Of a stretch of 64,000 nt of DNA, positions 49,520 through 62,230 are shown in pieces. The notes beneath the pieces are model-generated. The model had not been told where the DNA came from. It saw only the letters and a program-made list of their open reading frames with translations, and searched no databases. The position numbers were made by a program, and so were the translations under genes. Numbering within the stretch: the first letter of the stretch is position 1; every line of letters begins with the position of its first letter. The DNA is from Loxodes magnus (Eukaryota > Ciliophora > Karyorelictea > Loxodida > Loxodidae), in the NCBI GenBank assembly GCA_946699065.1, contig CAMPDV010000092.1, forward strand, positions 496,001 to 560,000, read 5' to 3'.

Positions 49520-51550
49520 TCAATTCAGAGTGTAAGTAATCGTGAACATAGGGTAGGCTCTCCCTTCTTCATATAAAATGTAAACTCCTTTACCATCGTG
49601 AACTGAATCGTAATTTATTTATTTTTAAGTGAATGTGTTATTTTAAGGAGCTTTATTTATTTGCTCAGTATTTATTATAGTTTCTCCAACAATAACATCA
49701 CATAAAAATATAACTTACTATTTAACTTCTTTCTTTGTCTCGTTCTGATTTTTCATCTGGTTAATTATAAAATATGAAATGTCTTCTGAAAAATAAATTC
49801 CCTTTCCATACATTCCTTATGGATTAAAATTCTTTTGGTCGAACCCTACTTCACTCATTGTTATAGTATTAGGTCTTTCTTTATTAGGCTTGTAAAATAA
49901 TCTAGAAATTTAAGGCATTTTACCATATAAACCATTTAACATCTGTACTTTATTTAGAAAATTTCTTCATAGAATTTTATTTTGAACTATTGCTACTCTA
50001 GTAATTGTTATAGTAGGAGCTTTCTATTTTATTTAAGTTAAAATATCTTAGAAATCTTTATCATTTTAAGTTAGTACATTTTCATAATAAAATCCTTAGA
50101 AAGGCATTTTCCAGTTTTAAGGAAATTTTACATCTAATTAGTTTGCAATAAAAGGTTGACTATTCAACTACTTCAGCTCGTTATAAGCATTTTCTACTGC
50201 GTCTTTGTATCCATGAAAAATGGTTCCTTCTTGGTTAAAAGTTAAGAATACTTTGGATAGCATTGCTATAGTAAAAGTTTTATCAAAATCGATGATTTCA
50301 ATATTCTATTAAGTACTTAAAGCTTTGAAATCTTCTAGGAATGATTTGATATTTTGAAATTCACCATAAACTTGTATTACAGCGGCAGGTTTTCGAGGCA
50401 TTGTTTTTATAATTTATCTAATAAACTTAGTATCACTTTTTATTTAAATCATGTAATTGAAGTCAATTTCATAGTTTTTTTATTGGAATTAAAATTAAAA
50501 TCTTTGATTTTAATTTTTTTAATAAGCTTAATCAATCTACTAATTTACTTAGTCTTCATAACTAATATAAGCTGAGTCATCTTTTCATGCCCATTAGTAT
50601 TTACTATTCTATTAATTTAGATTTTTTATTTCTCTTCTGATCTCTGTTTCAAAGCTGTCCAAGAATTTCACTTTCATATTTTTTAAATCAAATATTTAAA
50701 CTTTCTTTTATTCTTAAATAACGAGCTAATTTAATTTAATCGTTAGAAAACAGTATTCTAGCTAAGCTGATGTAATTGAATCATAAGAAATCCATAATTT
50801 CCTTTAATCTTATCACTACCAAACAGCTAATTATTAAAAGGTTTCTATTTAAGAAATTTCATCAGGTAAAAATCTTTTTATTTGACGTTTATTTTAAGTT
50901 TGCTAGTTTTATTGCATCATTTTATAAAAATCGATCAAAAAAGGAACTTTTTATTATTAACTTTATGGAATAAGAACTTAAATAGTTTGATTAGGGTTTG
51001 ATTAATAACCTTATTCTATTATCATTTATAGTTATGGCTAGTAAGGAGTTCATTAATTGTTATTATCTTACCAATATCATTAAGGTTAGTTTGAGACCGA
51101 TTGTTATAGTTACTTGATTTATTAAGGAATTCTTCTTATTTTAGTAATGCTTTGTGTATTTTAATATTTAGCAATCATTTTCTAAAAGTCTATTTCATAA
51201 TTTTATTATTAGTTGCTTGATTTTAATATCTATATTTTTTAATTTTTATTATTTTTATATCCATATTCTATTATTTATTATGACTCAGAACTGAAAGAAT
51301 TTCATTTTTATGCCTCTTCAAACTCTCAAATATATATTTCTTCAGAGGATTATCTTAGTTATTATTTTGTTATAAATTTGAAACTGATTGAATATTTTTA
51401 AGCTAGCTAACTCAAGATTAAACTTCCTTAAAATCCTTGGAAGAATTGAAACTCAGACTCGGATAAAATATTTTCTTAGGCTATTAATTTAACTGAATTT
51501 CAATTAAACGGAGTACTTGAATCTGATTCTCTTGACGAACCAAATCCCAT
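49520..51550 (-). CDS. WWE(x4)-PARP-like protein, copy C
   Basis: Predicted 676-residue protein, ATG at 51,550, TGA at 49,520-49,522. Same architecture and Y-Y-V triad as copy B. It starts MGFGSS: the Gly2/Ser6 myristoylation pattern is kept but Cys3 is lost. The 3' half (49,512-50,575) is almost identical to copy B, as is 50,755-51,157, whereas WWE3 (50,590-50,755) and the N-terminal part with WWE1 (51,160-51,550) are strongly diverged in DNA yet still read as WWE (YIWEFEEAQKWNSF ... YEIDFQKM). Diverged segments keep the frame, so the protein is under constraint. Pattern indicates gene conversion with copy B. Confidence 0.88.
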
Positions 51551-53679
51551 TTTTTAAAAATGATAAATTATTTTACGCTTAAGCTTTGTCTAAAATAAAT
51601 TAACTTCTAAATAAATTTGAAAATAAATATTTTTATTTCATAAGAAAGCTTAAATTATTATATAATGATTCCAATCTTTAATTATATTACAGCCTTTCTT
51701 AAATATATTACTAAGATATTTCTTCACATTAATTAACTATATAATTAGAACTTTTTGCAAAGTCATTCTGAAGAGATAAGGTCCTCTATTTATTTATTTA
51801 GACTTACTTTTTTAATTGTTTCTTTAAATATTTTTATTTTTAGTTTGTCTCTTTTAATTTTATTTTAGGTTCTTAAAGTAAGTATAATAGAGATAAATTT
51901 GTATGATATAAGTTTGTTTATAAGGAAATTGTAGCTGTTTTTTATAATACTAAAGGTAATTTTTAATATATTTTCATTTTATTTCTTTAACTAATTTCAA
52001 TAATTTCTATAAATTATAATATAAACTTTTCTAGATCTTTATTACTTCGTTAACTTAAAATAAACATTTCATAATTTTGCTACTTTTAACTCATATTAAT
52101 GAAAAATATTTGAATTTAAAGACAAACTTAAAGGCCATCTCTAAGGAAGTATCTTCAGATTAAAATTGATAGAAGTTATCTTCTTATATTTTATTCTAAG
52201 TTATTAGATTTAAATTTATAAACAATCAAAAAAGGTTTCTTAAAGATTTATATTTTAATAATGGTTCTTAATGTCTTATAAGCTTATTAATTTAATATAA
52301 AGCTTTCTAATTTTATTTTATTTTAAACCCTTTCAATTTTAAAATTTAATAAACTTAAATATCTTAGCTGAATATATATCTATTAGCTATTTATTCTTAA
52401 TATTGTAATAAGTTATTTGTTGTGATATCATACTGCTAAGATCTAACTTACAATGAAGTTATTTCAATTTAATTAGTTTTATACTTTGATTTTTAGTGTA
52501 TTTAATATAATAAGCTTCTTACTAATATTATGCAACTTTTAAAATTTTACATTTGATAGATAAATATAGAATAAGCATTTATGCTTATAAATTTAATGAT
52601 ATATCATTTAAGTTTGCATTATCTAGAATGATATGCTCTGTTCTTTTGCTTAAAAGTTTAACTTTATTTCAAATAATGAGATAATTAATGATTTAACCAT
52701 GCTTTATATTTTTCCTTTAAATTAATGAAAAACACTTGAAGAATCAAAAATAAATTTAATTTTCCTAAGATGCTTTTAACTCCAAACACCAAAATTTCAC
52801 TATTTTATGTAGTTAAATCACCTATAGTCTAAAAGTGATAAAAATTGATTATAGTTTAAACTAATTCTGACATAAGAAATATAAGACTGTGATGCTTATT
52901 GTGCTTCAAGCAACTAGTATTAGTAAATAGCTTATTTATAGTATAATGGTTTCATTTCTTAAAAATATATCTATTATAATTCTTTTATATGAACATTAAC
53001 TGGTAAAAATTAAAAAAGATAAAGGTTTTATCAATAAACTAAAGTAGATATCATTGGAATATTATAAAGAAATACTAATGAATAAAATAAAGAACCATTT
53101 AGTAATAAAAATGTATTCTTTATTTTAGAATATTTACATCTAAGTTTCTTAGTTAAATTAAGAAAATTGCCATGAAATTTTAAATTTAGCTTAAGTATAA
53201 AAGAATTACAATATACTAAATTTAAAAGTTTGATGGTATATAAATTTTTGAATTAAAGTGCTTTAATAAATATTATTTAGCTGAAATACTTAGTATTCAT
53301 TAACGATTATTAGTGATTTTAAAATGATTTCTCTTATTTTCAATTAATATGCTTAAACTTATTAGATAATAAACTCATTTATAGTTACTTATAATTAAAA
53401 TTAAGATAAGAGTAAAAAAGTATTTTATATAAGAAAGCGGAGACAAATAAAGGAGATTTTGCGTATTTTAAGCTTATTTTTGTCAAAGAAATAAAAGATG
53501 AAAGTTGAAAAATAAGGGAATAAGTCTTTCTAGACTGGTATCGTAACTTTAAAATAATTTTGACTAGCTTAGGAATATAAAATTAGAATCAATTATTCTA
53601 AAGAACTTATGATTATTTATGAAATTTAATTTGAATGAATGGCTATTTAAAGAGAAAAAGAACTAAAATCTAAAATTTT
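51551..53679. other. Upstream flank of copy C
   Basis: AT-rich, T-rich on the plus strand. Distant similarity to the flanks of A and B just upstream of the start is possible. No gene seen. Confidence 0.4.
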
Positions 53680-54051
53680 TTATCTATTTAATCGCTTTGC
53701 TAAAATATTATTGGCACTCTATCATTTGTATGAGATTAATAAATTTTTTCAATTATACTCTATTGGTATTTTTTATAAGGAGTCCTTAATTTTAGTTTTT
53801 CTCATATTCCCAAATAAATTCTCAATTTTGAACTAGCTAAAGTTTACTTTTCATAATAACTTTAGAGGATACAGAATATTTTTGATTTAGTTATTTCAAA
53901 AATTGTTGTCCTTTTTATTCTTACAGCAATGAATGCTTAGATTGAGTTAAATTGTTTTCTTAAGCAACTAAATTAACATTGCTTCAATTTAGATTAATTA
54001 TTTATCTTCTAGAACTGGTTAAACCTTTTATCTTTATGAGCCGCACCCCAT
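53680..54051 (-). pseudogene. Broken 5' fragment of a fourth WWE-PARP gene (copy D)
   Basis: Starts MGCGSQ at ATG 54,051. Out-of-frame blocks align with WWE1 of copy B at the DNA level: GGAGTCCTTAATTTTAG versus GGAGTTCATTAATTTTAG, TCATATTCCCAAATA identical. Across the WWE1 start (GAATATGA...) it has one base fewer than copy B, shifting the frame; a further shift lies near the N terminus. Similarity ends at about 53,680, so WWE2-4 and the PARP fold are missing. It lies upstream of copy C in the same orientation, extending the array to four. Confidence 0.6.
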
Positions 54052-55711
54052 TATTTTATAAAGGAAAAATTTTATAAAAGCAATGTGATAAAAAAATGAA
54101 TTTAGAAATGAATCTAATAATGGTTAACCAAAAATTATATCAAGTTTCATTGTATTTCTATTAAGCTAATAATCTGAATGATCGTTATTGCTATCTATTA
54201 TTTCTTTAAAATATAAGATATTTTAACTCTTTCTCACTTTTAATTAGCTTCATTAATAGAATGCTTATTACATTCAATCAAATATTATGCATACTTTTTA
54301 TATTTTTATTTTACTCTTCTGATTTACCAAAAACTACAAAGAACTAAATTACTAGAATCTCTCTTTATGATGTATTTTATATAATTAAGAAAATATCCTG
54401 CTAAGGATATTTGATAACTTGCTAATTTACCTAATAACTAACCTTTTATTTTGCTAAAGCTTAATTATCTAGAATATTATACAATATTAAAAATTTAGCT
54501 TTTAGAAAGTTTGATAACTTTCCTATTAATGTTTACTCACTCCTTACTATATTCTCATTATTCTGTTTATTAGCTGGATTTTAAATTATTATAATATGAT
54601 TTAAAATAAAATAATAGCTTTGATGCTTAATACTGTAAGAGTATTTTATAATTTAGAATTATCTGAAAGTTATAAGAAGATATATATTCAAACGATAAGC
54701 TTAAGCATTACGAAATACTATGAAGCTATATTTATAAAATAGGATGCTTATAATATTATAGTTGAAATTAGATTTAATCTTTTGGCTTATTCAAATAAAC
54801 AGCTTAATCTTATTCATTTTCGCCTTATAGCTTATTATGAAATTATAGTGCTTAGACATTGGAAAACTTTTAAAGAAATTAAACTTATAATTATTATTCT
54901 TAATTTACTCTTTTCAGCTTGAAATTCTAGCTTTTTGCAAATAAAGCCGTAGAAATGAAAAATACTAGTAAGAGATAAAAAATGATTTTGTAGGCTTAAA
55001 GCAAGTTTCTTAAATTTTAGCTAAAGATAGAATGATGATTTATAAATAGTGCCTTTAATGATTACTATTATAATTAAATTTAGAATGAATTTCTTTATTA
55101 CATAATTAAATCAAATTTACATAGTGCGAATCAATATTTCTATCTAGATATTTCGAAGCTTTCTTGTAATGAACGATATATATTAAAAGCATATTCTAAG
55201 CAGGATATTAAAATATTTCTATCAACGTTGTTGAATTTTTAGTGAATAAGCTAAAATAAATTAGTTTGCTCCTCTTATTAAAGGTAATTTCCCCATCAAA
55301 ATAAATTAACTGCATCATATCAAGAATTTCAATTATTCTAACTTTTAGATAATAGATTTCTAAAAGTCTAACTGAAAGGTATAGCTACTATGATTTTGTT
55401 CTTTTAGTTCTAAGTATTAAATACTCTAAACTTACTTTAATAAGCAAAAAACTTCTCTATTTAAAGCTTTAAACAAAGGAAATTTAACACAAGCTTCTTC
55501 ATATCCTCTCTAAGTCTAATTTACTAATTAAACCTTTTTTAAAGAATGAATAAATGATATTTCGTTATAACTTTAAACTTGACTCATATAGTTTTTTTAA
55601 ATAAAAAGATGCAATTATTTTAAATCATAAGTATGAATCTTAGGCAAGCTTTAATTTAGGATAGAGAAAGAAGATTAATAATCTAAAGATAAGTAATATT
55701 AAATAAAAATA
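54052..55711. other. AT-rich intergenic region
   Basis: Between relic D and the MGLC gene. No supported gene or repeat. Confidence 0.4.
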
Positions 55712-56743
55712 TCAAGAAATCTGATTAATTTTTTCTGTCGATTCACTGAACATAGAGAAACTATTTCTGTTCTAAAACCAAACCAATTTCTAGTCTAATA
55801 TTTCATGAAGATTTTAATGAGGAGAATTATCTTCGTCCGATTAAATACTCATTTCGTTTTCTGAAGAAGGTTCATAGAAAGGATCTTCAGCTTTATCTTT
55901 ATTTAAGTATGGAAATATATCTTCAGATTAAGGTAAGTCTTCATTCAATTCAATTTTAGTTTCTTATTGATTAGCGAAATGAGCATCTTTAAATTTAGTT
56001 TAATTATTTTAGTAAGGAGTATTTGCAATTTCTTTAACATTATTATCTTCATCAGGAACCTGTATATCTTCTTCAGACTAATCTTCTTGACTTTCTTAAG
56101 TCATAAAATTTCAATTTTAAAACTATTATTAATATCCCTAACTCTCTTCAATTTATTAAATTTACTTTTAGATCTAAGCCTCACATTATTCGCTTTATAT
56201 GATTACTTAATTATAAATTTCATTAACATTTTGTTCTTTTTACTTTCCTTAAAATATTTATTATAATCACTCTTTGCAAATTTTGCTGAATTTTCCCTAT
56301 GCTTGTTTATCAAAATCATTTTCTAAATCTTTTTCAGATTTTATTCCTTTTAAATAGCTGTCTAGTAATCTAATTATTATATTAGTACAAAACTTAATCG
56401 AGTTTAGATCATTGTAAACTTGGGCTAGGCTTTATATTTTTTGCATTTCTTGAGAAATTTGCTTCTGAAAAAATTGCTTGCAGCTTTTAGAAGCGTTTAC
56501 CATTCTTCTTTTTGCAAGGTCTAGATATTTTTATTAGTACTTTTTCATCAGTTATTAGAGCTCGTTATTTGACAAAGCTTTCTCATTATTGATAATTTTT
56601 TAAAGGATTTCTTATTCAAAAAAATAGACTGATTATCTAGCTATTTGCTTGCTTTGAAAATCATCTTAAAATAAGTTTTATATCTTAGGTTATATTCCTC
56701 CATTCTCAGTCTTTTTTATGTTCTTATTAAAGCATAGTCCCAT
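55712..56743 (-). CDS. Acidic helical protein with myristoylation-type start (MGLC)
   Basis: Unrecognised 343-residue protein; ATG at 56,743, TGA at 55,712-55,714, frame intact. Starts MGLCFNK: Gly2 and nearby Cys4 would allow myristoylation plus palmitoylation. Residues about 25-200 are mostly helical with Gln/Lys/Glu (EILQKIINNEKALSN ... QQLMKKYQQKYLDLAKRRM), then poly-Gln-rich coiled-coil stretches; the last 130 residues are acidic and Ser-rich, probably disordered. Two internal TGA codons are Trp. The general layout of membrane-linked N terminus, basic helices and acidic C terminus recalls ESCRT-III-type proteins, but I see no specific motif, so this is only a suggestion. Confidence 0.72.
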
Positions 56744-59112
56744 TTTAAAATTTAATTTAAGAAATAAGTTCTAAATTACCTTTAGTCAGTTATGCTTATT
56801 ATCAAAATTAAAATTTAATCATTTAAAGTAAATTCAATTCTGTTTAAGTTATAGTGTAGAAACCTATTTAATAGCCTTTTCTATTTTTATCGCTTTAAAT
56901 CTAACAAAATTACGTTAAATTAGAACTTCTAATATTTTATTTTACTGCTATATAGTTGAAAAATAAACATTTACTCTATTTATATTTTTATTAAGGTTAT
57001 CGTATTTCCGCTTCTTAGGTCTTAGAAAGTTATTTATCTAGTATATTAGATTTATTAGTTGGATTATCAGTTGCATGTAATTGACACTAGCCTTACCTTA
57101 GGACTTTATATAGTTAATTTTTTTAATTCTTAAACTAAGAAGTTTACCCTGATGAATATTAGGTATATTAGTCTTTTTTAAATTATCTCTTAGCTATTTA
57201 AATTTATCTTAATTACAAGCAATTTAAGTATCTATTTAAATAAACGATAATCTAGTATAAATCAACTCTACGTTCTTAATTTTCCTTTTAAAACTGAAGA
57301 TAAACTATTATATTCATTTTGCTTGCTTGAAAAATGAAGATTCAATTTAATTTGTTTTTATTTCCTTAATTTTTAGTTATTATATTTTTATTAATTTAGC
57401 TTAATTATTTGTTTATTTTAAATCACTTAAAAACATAAATAGAAAGGTATAAAATTGAATTTAAATTAAACCTTAATTTAAAAGAATTGTTTATCCCATT
57501 ATGTAATAACTAAGCAAAGTTTACTTTTTTGCTAAATAAAATTAAGATAATTTTCAAAAAAAACTGTGAGGTATAGATGATTTAGTTTATTGCTTCAACC
57601 TTGTGCTTTTAAACCTAATATATTATTTTTACGTTCTAATTCTATTTTATAAACAGTCATACTTAGAAGAAATACAAAGCTTTATAGCTCATTATTATTT
57701 ATAAGAATTCATTTTATATCATAATATAAAGTTTTGCGCCTGCTCTTTATGAAATATCAAGCTTTACCATATGAATATCACAGGAAATAAATATTATGAA
57801 TGCTTATAAATAGATTATTTTAGTTATCATTCACTTTAGTTTGTAATATTATTACTAGAAACTTATTTTAAAACTAAGAGTTTATCAATACACTTTATAA
57901 GCCTACTAACTAGTATACTTTTATTAATAGATATAAATTACAATAAAATTATTAAGTCCAATATAACCTTTTTATCTCCTAGTTCAATTAGCTAAATCTC
58001 CAATTTTCTCTCTTTTATTCATCTATAAAATATAAATGAAATTATTAAAATTTATTAGGAAAATTTAGAAGTTTTAGGCTTTAAATCTTTATAATATTTT
58101 AAACTATTTTATGTCTAAAATCCATTAATGAAATGCTTTATCTAATTAATATATCTAAAGCTTGTAATTTTTAAATTAATGAATATTAGACTTTCTAAAT
58201 ACTTAAACAATACATCTATTTATAAGGTTTAGCAATTATATATTATTTAAAGTAAGATGAAGTTTCATATATGCTAAGAATATTAATTATCAATTAAATA
58301 TAATGAACTAGCAACATTTTCTATGAATTCTAAATATAGTTAGTGAAAACTAAAATTATATGTATACTCTGTTTAATTTAGCTTTTGAACGTAAATAATT
58401 AAATTTATTTATGGGTAGTTTATTTAAACTGGATGATTTCCTAGTAGCTTAGTTATTTATTAACTTTTAAAATAATTAAATATATTATAATTTAAAATTT
58501 GCTATTTATTTAATTACTTTATTCAGTATAAAGCTATGCTTAGCTTTATTTAAAATATTACTAGATAGATCTCTTTTTATAATAGCTATTATTTTAACCT
58601 CTAATCTGCTACTATAATTAAACAAAATCCCTATCTTTTTCAAAATTTTTCTATTGTTCAAATCTCAATTATTTAGATATTTCTTTTGTAGGTTTACAGC
58701 TCTTACTATCTCTTCGCTCTTCATCTTTCTCCTTTAAATCTCTGATTAAATACTTTGAAACAAATTAAATAAAAAAAGTTTGAATGACTTAGAATAGAAT
58801 AATAGAATCTAAATAGGATAGCTATCTAAAGGTATAAAGAAAAATAAATCTAAGTATTTTTTACAAATTTAGATTTATTAAAAATCTAAAAATAATTCAT
58901 TTCTTTGTTTGCTTTTTCCTAAGTAATAGATATTACCAACTCTAAAAAAGGATTCTACAAACTCCAGATATTCTACATTAATTTATATGATAATTATAGA
59001 TTATTTTTTTAATAATTGGAAACTATAGAAAGAAAAAATCCAAAGAAACTTCTCATTGAACCATTTATTAGAACCAAAAAATTAGATTAGATAATGAGTT
59101 TTTATGTTTTGC
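56744..59112. other. Intergenic region with one weak coding-like patch
   Basis: AT-rich. A minus-strand patch at about 58,800-58,600 reads DLKEKDEERRDSKSCKPTKE and continues without TGA for about 230 codons into sequence that looks non-coding. No start, domain or homolog recognised. Confidence 0.35.
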
Positions 59113-60453
59113 TCATTGATCACATATTTTGTCTGTATAAATATTCCTTAGTATATAATCAAGTGATTATGTGAAATTAATGATAGATAAAAAGTTTGAT
59201 AGATATAGCAAAGATTTAATAAGTAATTACCACGTAAATTTAAAAAAATAATCATCATTTTCAAGTTAATTAATTTGATGATTATTATTAGACTGTAAAA
59301 GGCATTTACAAAATAGATTATTATCACGAAAATTTAAGACTTAAGCAATTAAATAAGTGTCTTAATCTTTTAGCCATAACTGTTTGATAATAATAGCAGA
59401 TAGAAGAATTATTATTGGAAGAGCTATTAAGAAAGCGATTTTAATTTTTCGTTTTGTGTTGTTAAATTTGTTCGTCACCAATTATAAAAAAGAGTTTTTA
59501 TATGTTGCCTGTAATAATTACTAAGGTGTTATATTTTCCTATGTAGCTCTATTTAATTCAGGATTATCTTAATTTTCTTCTATTTCTGGTAGATTTAACT
59601 TGGAGTTTTGTTATAATTTTTGTGAGCTTTTACTATGAGATAATTGAATCAAAGGATTAAAATTTTTCTCTTTCAAAGATTCACTAGAACACTCAGAGTT
59701 AAGACATTCATCATTTTTTTGTTAGAGAGAGCTCTTTGATAAGGATAGTCTTCTGATTCTTAATTTGTTATCAGAAAGAGAAAGTTGAGGAGAGTTTTAT
59801 ATCATCAAATTCTGCTTCATATACCTTTCTTCATTATAAATTGTTTAGTTTTGCTTTGCATTTTAAAATAAGTCTTTGGAAACCTCAATTACATATTATT
59901 TATTTTACTTTTAGCCACTTTGTTCATTATCCTTCAATTCTTATGAATTTAAACAATATTCTATGTAATCTTCACTTTTGCTTCGCTACTTTTTAAACTT
60001 TTAGGCAAATGCTATAGGCATTGGTACATTTTAAAATATAAACTCTGACCATTGTTGCAAAATATCAATATCTTATTGCTAAATCATAAAGTATACTTAC
60101 ATTCTACAACCTAAATTCTTGGCTATTAGTGCATTCTCTTATTAACTAGAGGGCTTTTTCTTAAATCTTTTCTATAAAAAATAGTTTGCTTTGTTGCTAT
60201 AATAGAGCCTTACTGCTTATTCAGATATTTATTAATACGTATATTCCAGGATCCTTTGCTTTATTTATAAATAACCATTGCTTGTAGTTTTAAAATCAAT
60301 TTTAGTTTGAGGATCAAGACATCTCTAAGCTATCCTATGAATAAAGAACTTCAGCTGATTCTCTAAACTATTAAGTCCTTGATTTTATCTTTTCTGGGTG
60401 GTTTGATTCTTTTACCAAATTTTAAAAAATTTTTAGTTTATTGAATCACTCAT
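59113..60453 (-). CDS. Unrecognised protein with one central membrane segment
   Basis: Predicted 446-residue protein; ATG at 60,453 (MSDSINQKFF), stop TGA at 59,113-59,115, no internal TGA at all, which is notable over 446 codons and supports coding. The N-terminal 190 residues are basic and Gln-rich, possibly folded; residues about 190-320 are Ser/Asn/Gln-rich and low complexity with many potential phosphorylation sites (RRLSLSKSS). A strong hydrophobic segment (IAFLIALPIIILLSAIII) lies near residue 345-362 after a basic NTKRKIK cluster, followed by about 85 residues that would lie on the far side of a membrane. I do not recognise a family. Confidence 0.72.
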
Positions 60454-62230
60454 TTATAAGTAAAAGTGAATATCTACTTAACTATATAATTTAAATAATT
60501 AAATCATAAATATAAGATATCCACTCTTATATGTTTATCAGACTTATCTTTACTCTAGCTACTAAGCACAACATTTCCAAGCTTAATAATAAGATAAGCA
60601 AGGTTTAAAGCTTATGATTATAGCAAAATAGCCTTTATACTTACAAATAGTAATAGCATGATATTTCTATTTCTAATAACTTTTTAAGCATAATTATCTC
60701 AATATTTCGCTTAAAAAGTACTCTTATTGCTTGCTATTAAGTAATATCATATCTTAGTTGTGTATCTTAAAAGAATTAAACCTTAGCATAAAATAATGAG
60801 TAAGTTAATGCAAAGCATAGTAACTAGCTTAAATCTTTACTATTCTTATTTTATATTCAAATAGTAATTATATTGGTTATTAAGTACCGAACAAAATTAT
60901 ATTATCTTCCTTAATTAATTAATCTTGCTCAGATTATTATTAATTTAAATATAAGCTAGTAATAAATTCCTTACAAACCAACTTAATATCCTATGTTTAG
61001 TTATATTCTTCTTTCTAATCTCTTTTCAACTCTAAGACTGAAATTTATTTTAAATAGTTAAAATCTATACAAGTTATTTTAGTAGTATAATGAGAAAAGA
61101 GTGAAGATAGTAATTAAAAGAGAGAGACTAGATAAGTTATTTATAGATAATAAATCAATATAAATTTACTAAAATTTCATTATTTCTAGTTATTCCTTAA
61201 AAATAGATCTTTCACTTCTGTTCTCAAATTTGAAATATATTAATATAACTTTTATGTTTATATACATGATACTCCAATATACTTTCCATTGTGCTATTTT
61301 ATTAATGTGTTTATATTCTTAAATTTATTATTTCTTTTAGTTTCTCTTTCTTTTAATTATTAAATTTTAGATAAAAATGTGTATGCAATTAAATAAATCG
61401 CAACTCCTTTTTGAGGTTCTTAAAATTATATAGATTATACTAAACACTTGAGATATTATTGCTGTATTGAAATTACAACATCTTTGTTAGAAAGGGCCGA
61501 TATTAAAAATTAGAATTAAGGCTATAGATATTTGTATAGCCTTAATATTTAATATTTAGAGATACAAAATGGATTCAAACTTAATTATCAAACAGTAAAA
61601 ATTTACAATTAAAAAATGAGATATAAATAACTAGTTTATTATCTAATGTTTTTTATCATATATTTAAACTATTTTAGCTAATTATAAGTATCTTTAGATT
61701 GATTTAATTATTATATCTATGAGTATTTCATCATTGTTTTTTACCTATCTATAATAAAACTTCCTTTGTATTTAAGGAAAGTTTCTAATATCATTTGTTT
61801 ATTTTCATATTTTTTAAATGATATAAATATTAGATTTTATCAATTTTTCTTTCTTAATTTTTCCAACTTTTTTAATTTGTCATATACATTTTAAATCTAT
61901 AACTAGATATAATACTTATATGAAATTGAATAGAAACAAGGCTAATAGCTTAAACTTCTAATTTTAATATTTTAAATTTATTTTTTGATGCTATAAAAAG
62001 ATTAACTTTCTTTGCCTCTTTCTATAGAAATTTTCTCAACTAATCTAGTTCTGGTAATTATTAGAGTTTTTATTTCGTATTTTTTCTAAATAGCTTTTTT
62101 GCTTATAACCTTGTAGATTAAATTACTAATTAAAGACAATTATAAGTAAATTACTAATGAATAGAGAAAAGTTAGATGTTATAGGTAGATTAAGTGAAAT
62201 AAATGGAGATGTCAATGTTTAATTTAAAAA
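60454..62230. other. AT-rich intergenic region
   Basis: No gene seen. Contains the hairpin at 61,515-61,546. Confidence 0.4.
61515..61546. repeat. Perfect 12-bp inverted repeat
   Basis: ATTAAGGCTATA, 8-base spacer, TATAGCCTTAAT. Could form a hairpin in RNA; role unknown. Confidence 0.5.

Noticed and set aside
55967-56266. Plus-strand Leu/Ile-rich 99-codon frame
   Set aside because: Antisense of the acidic Gln-rich part of the MGLC gene.
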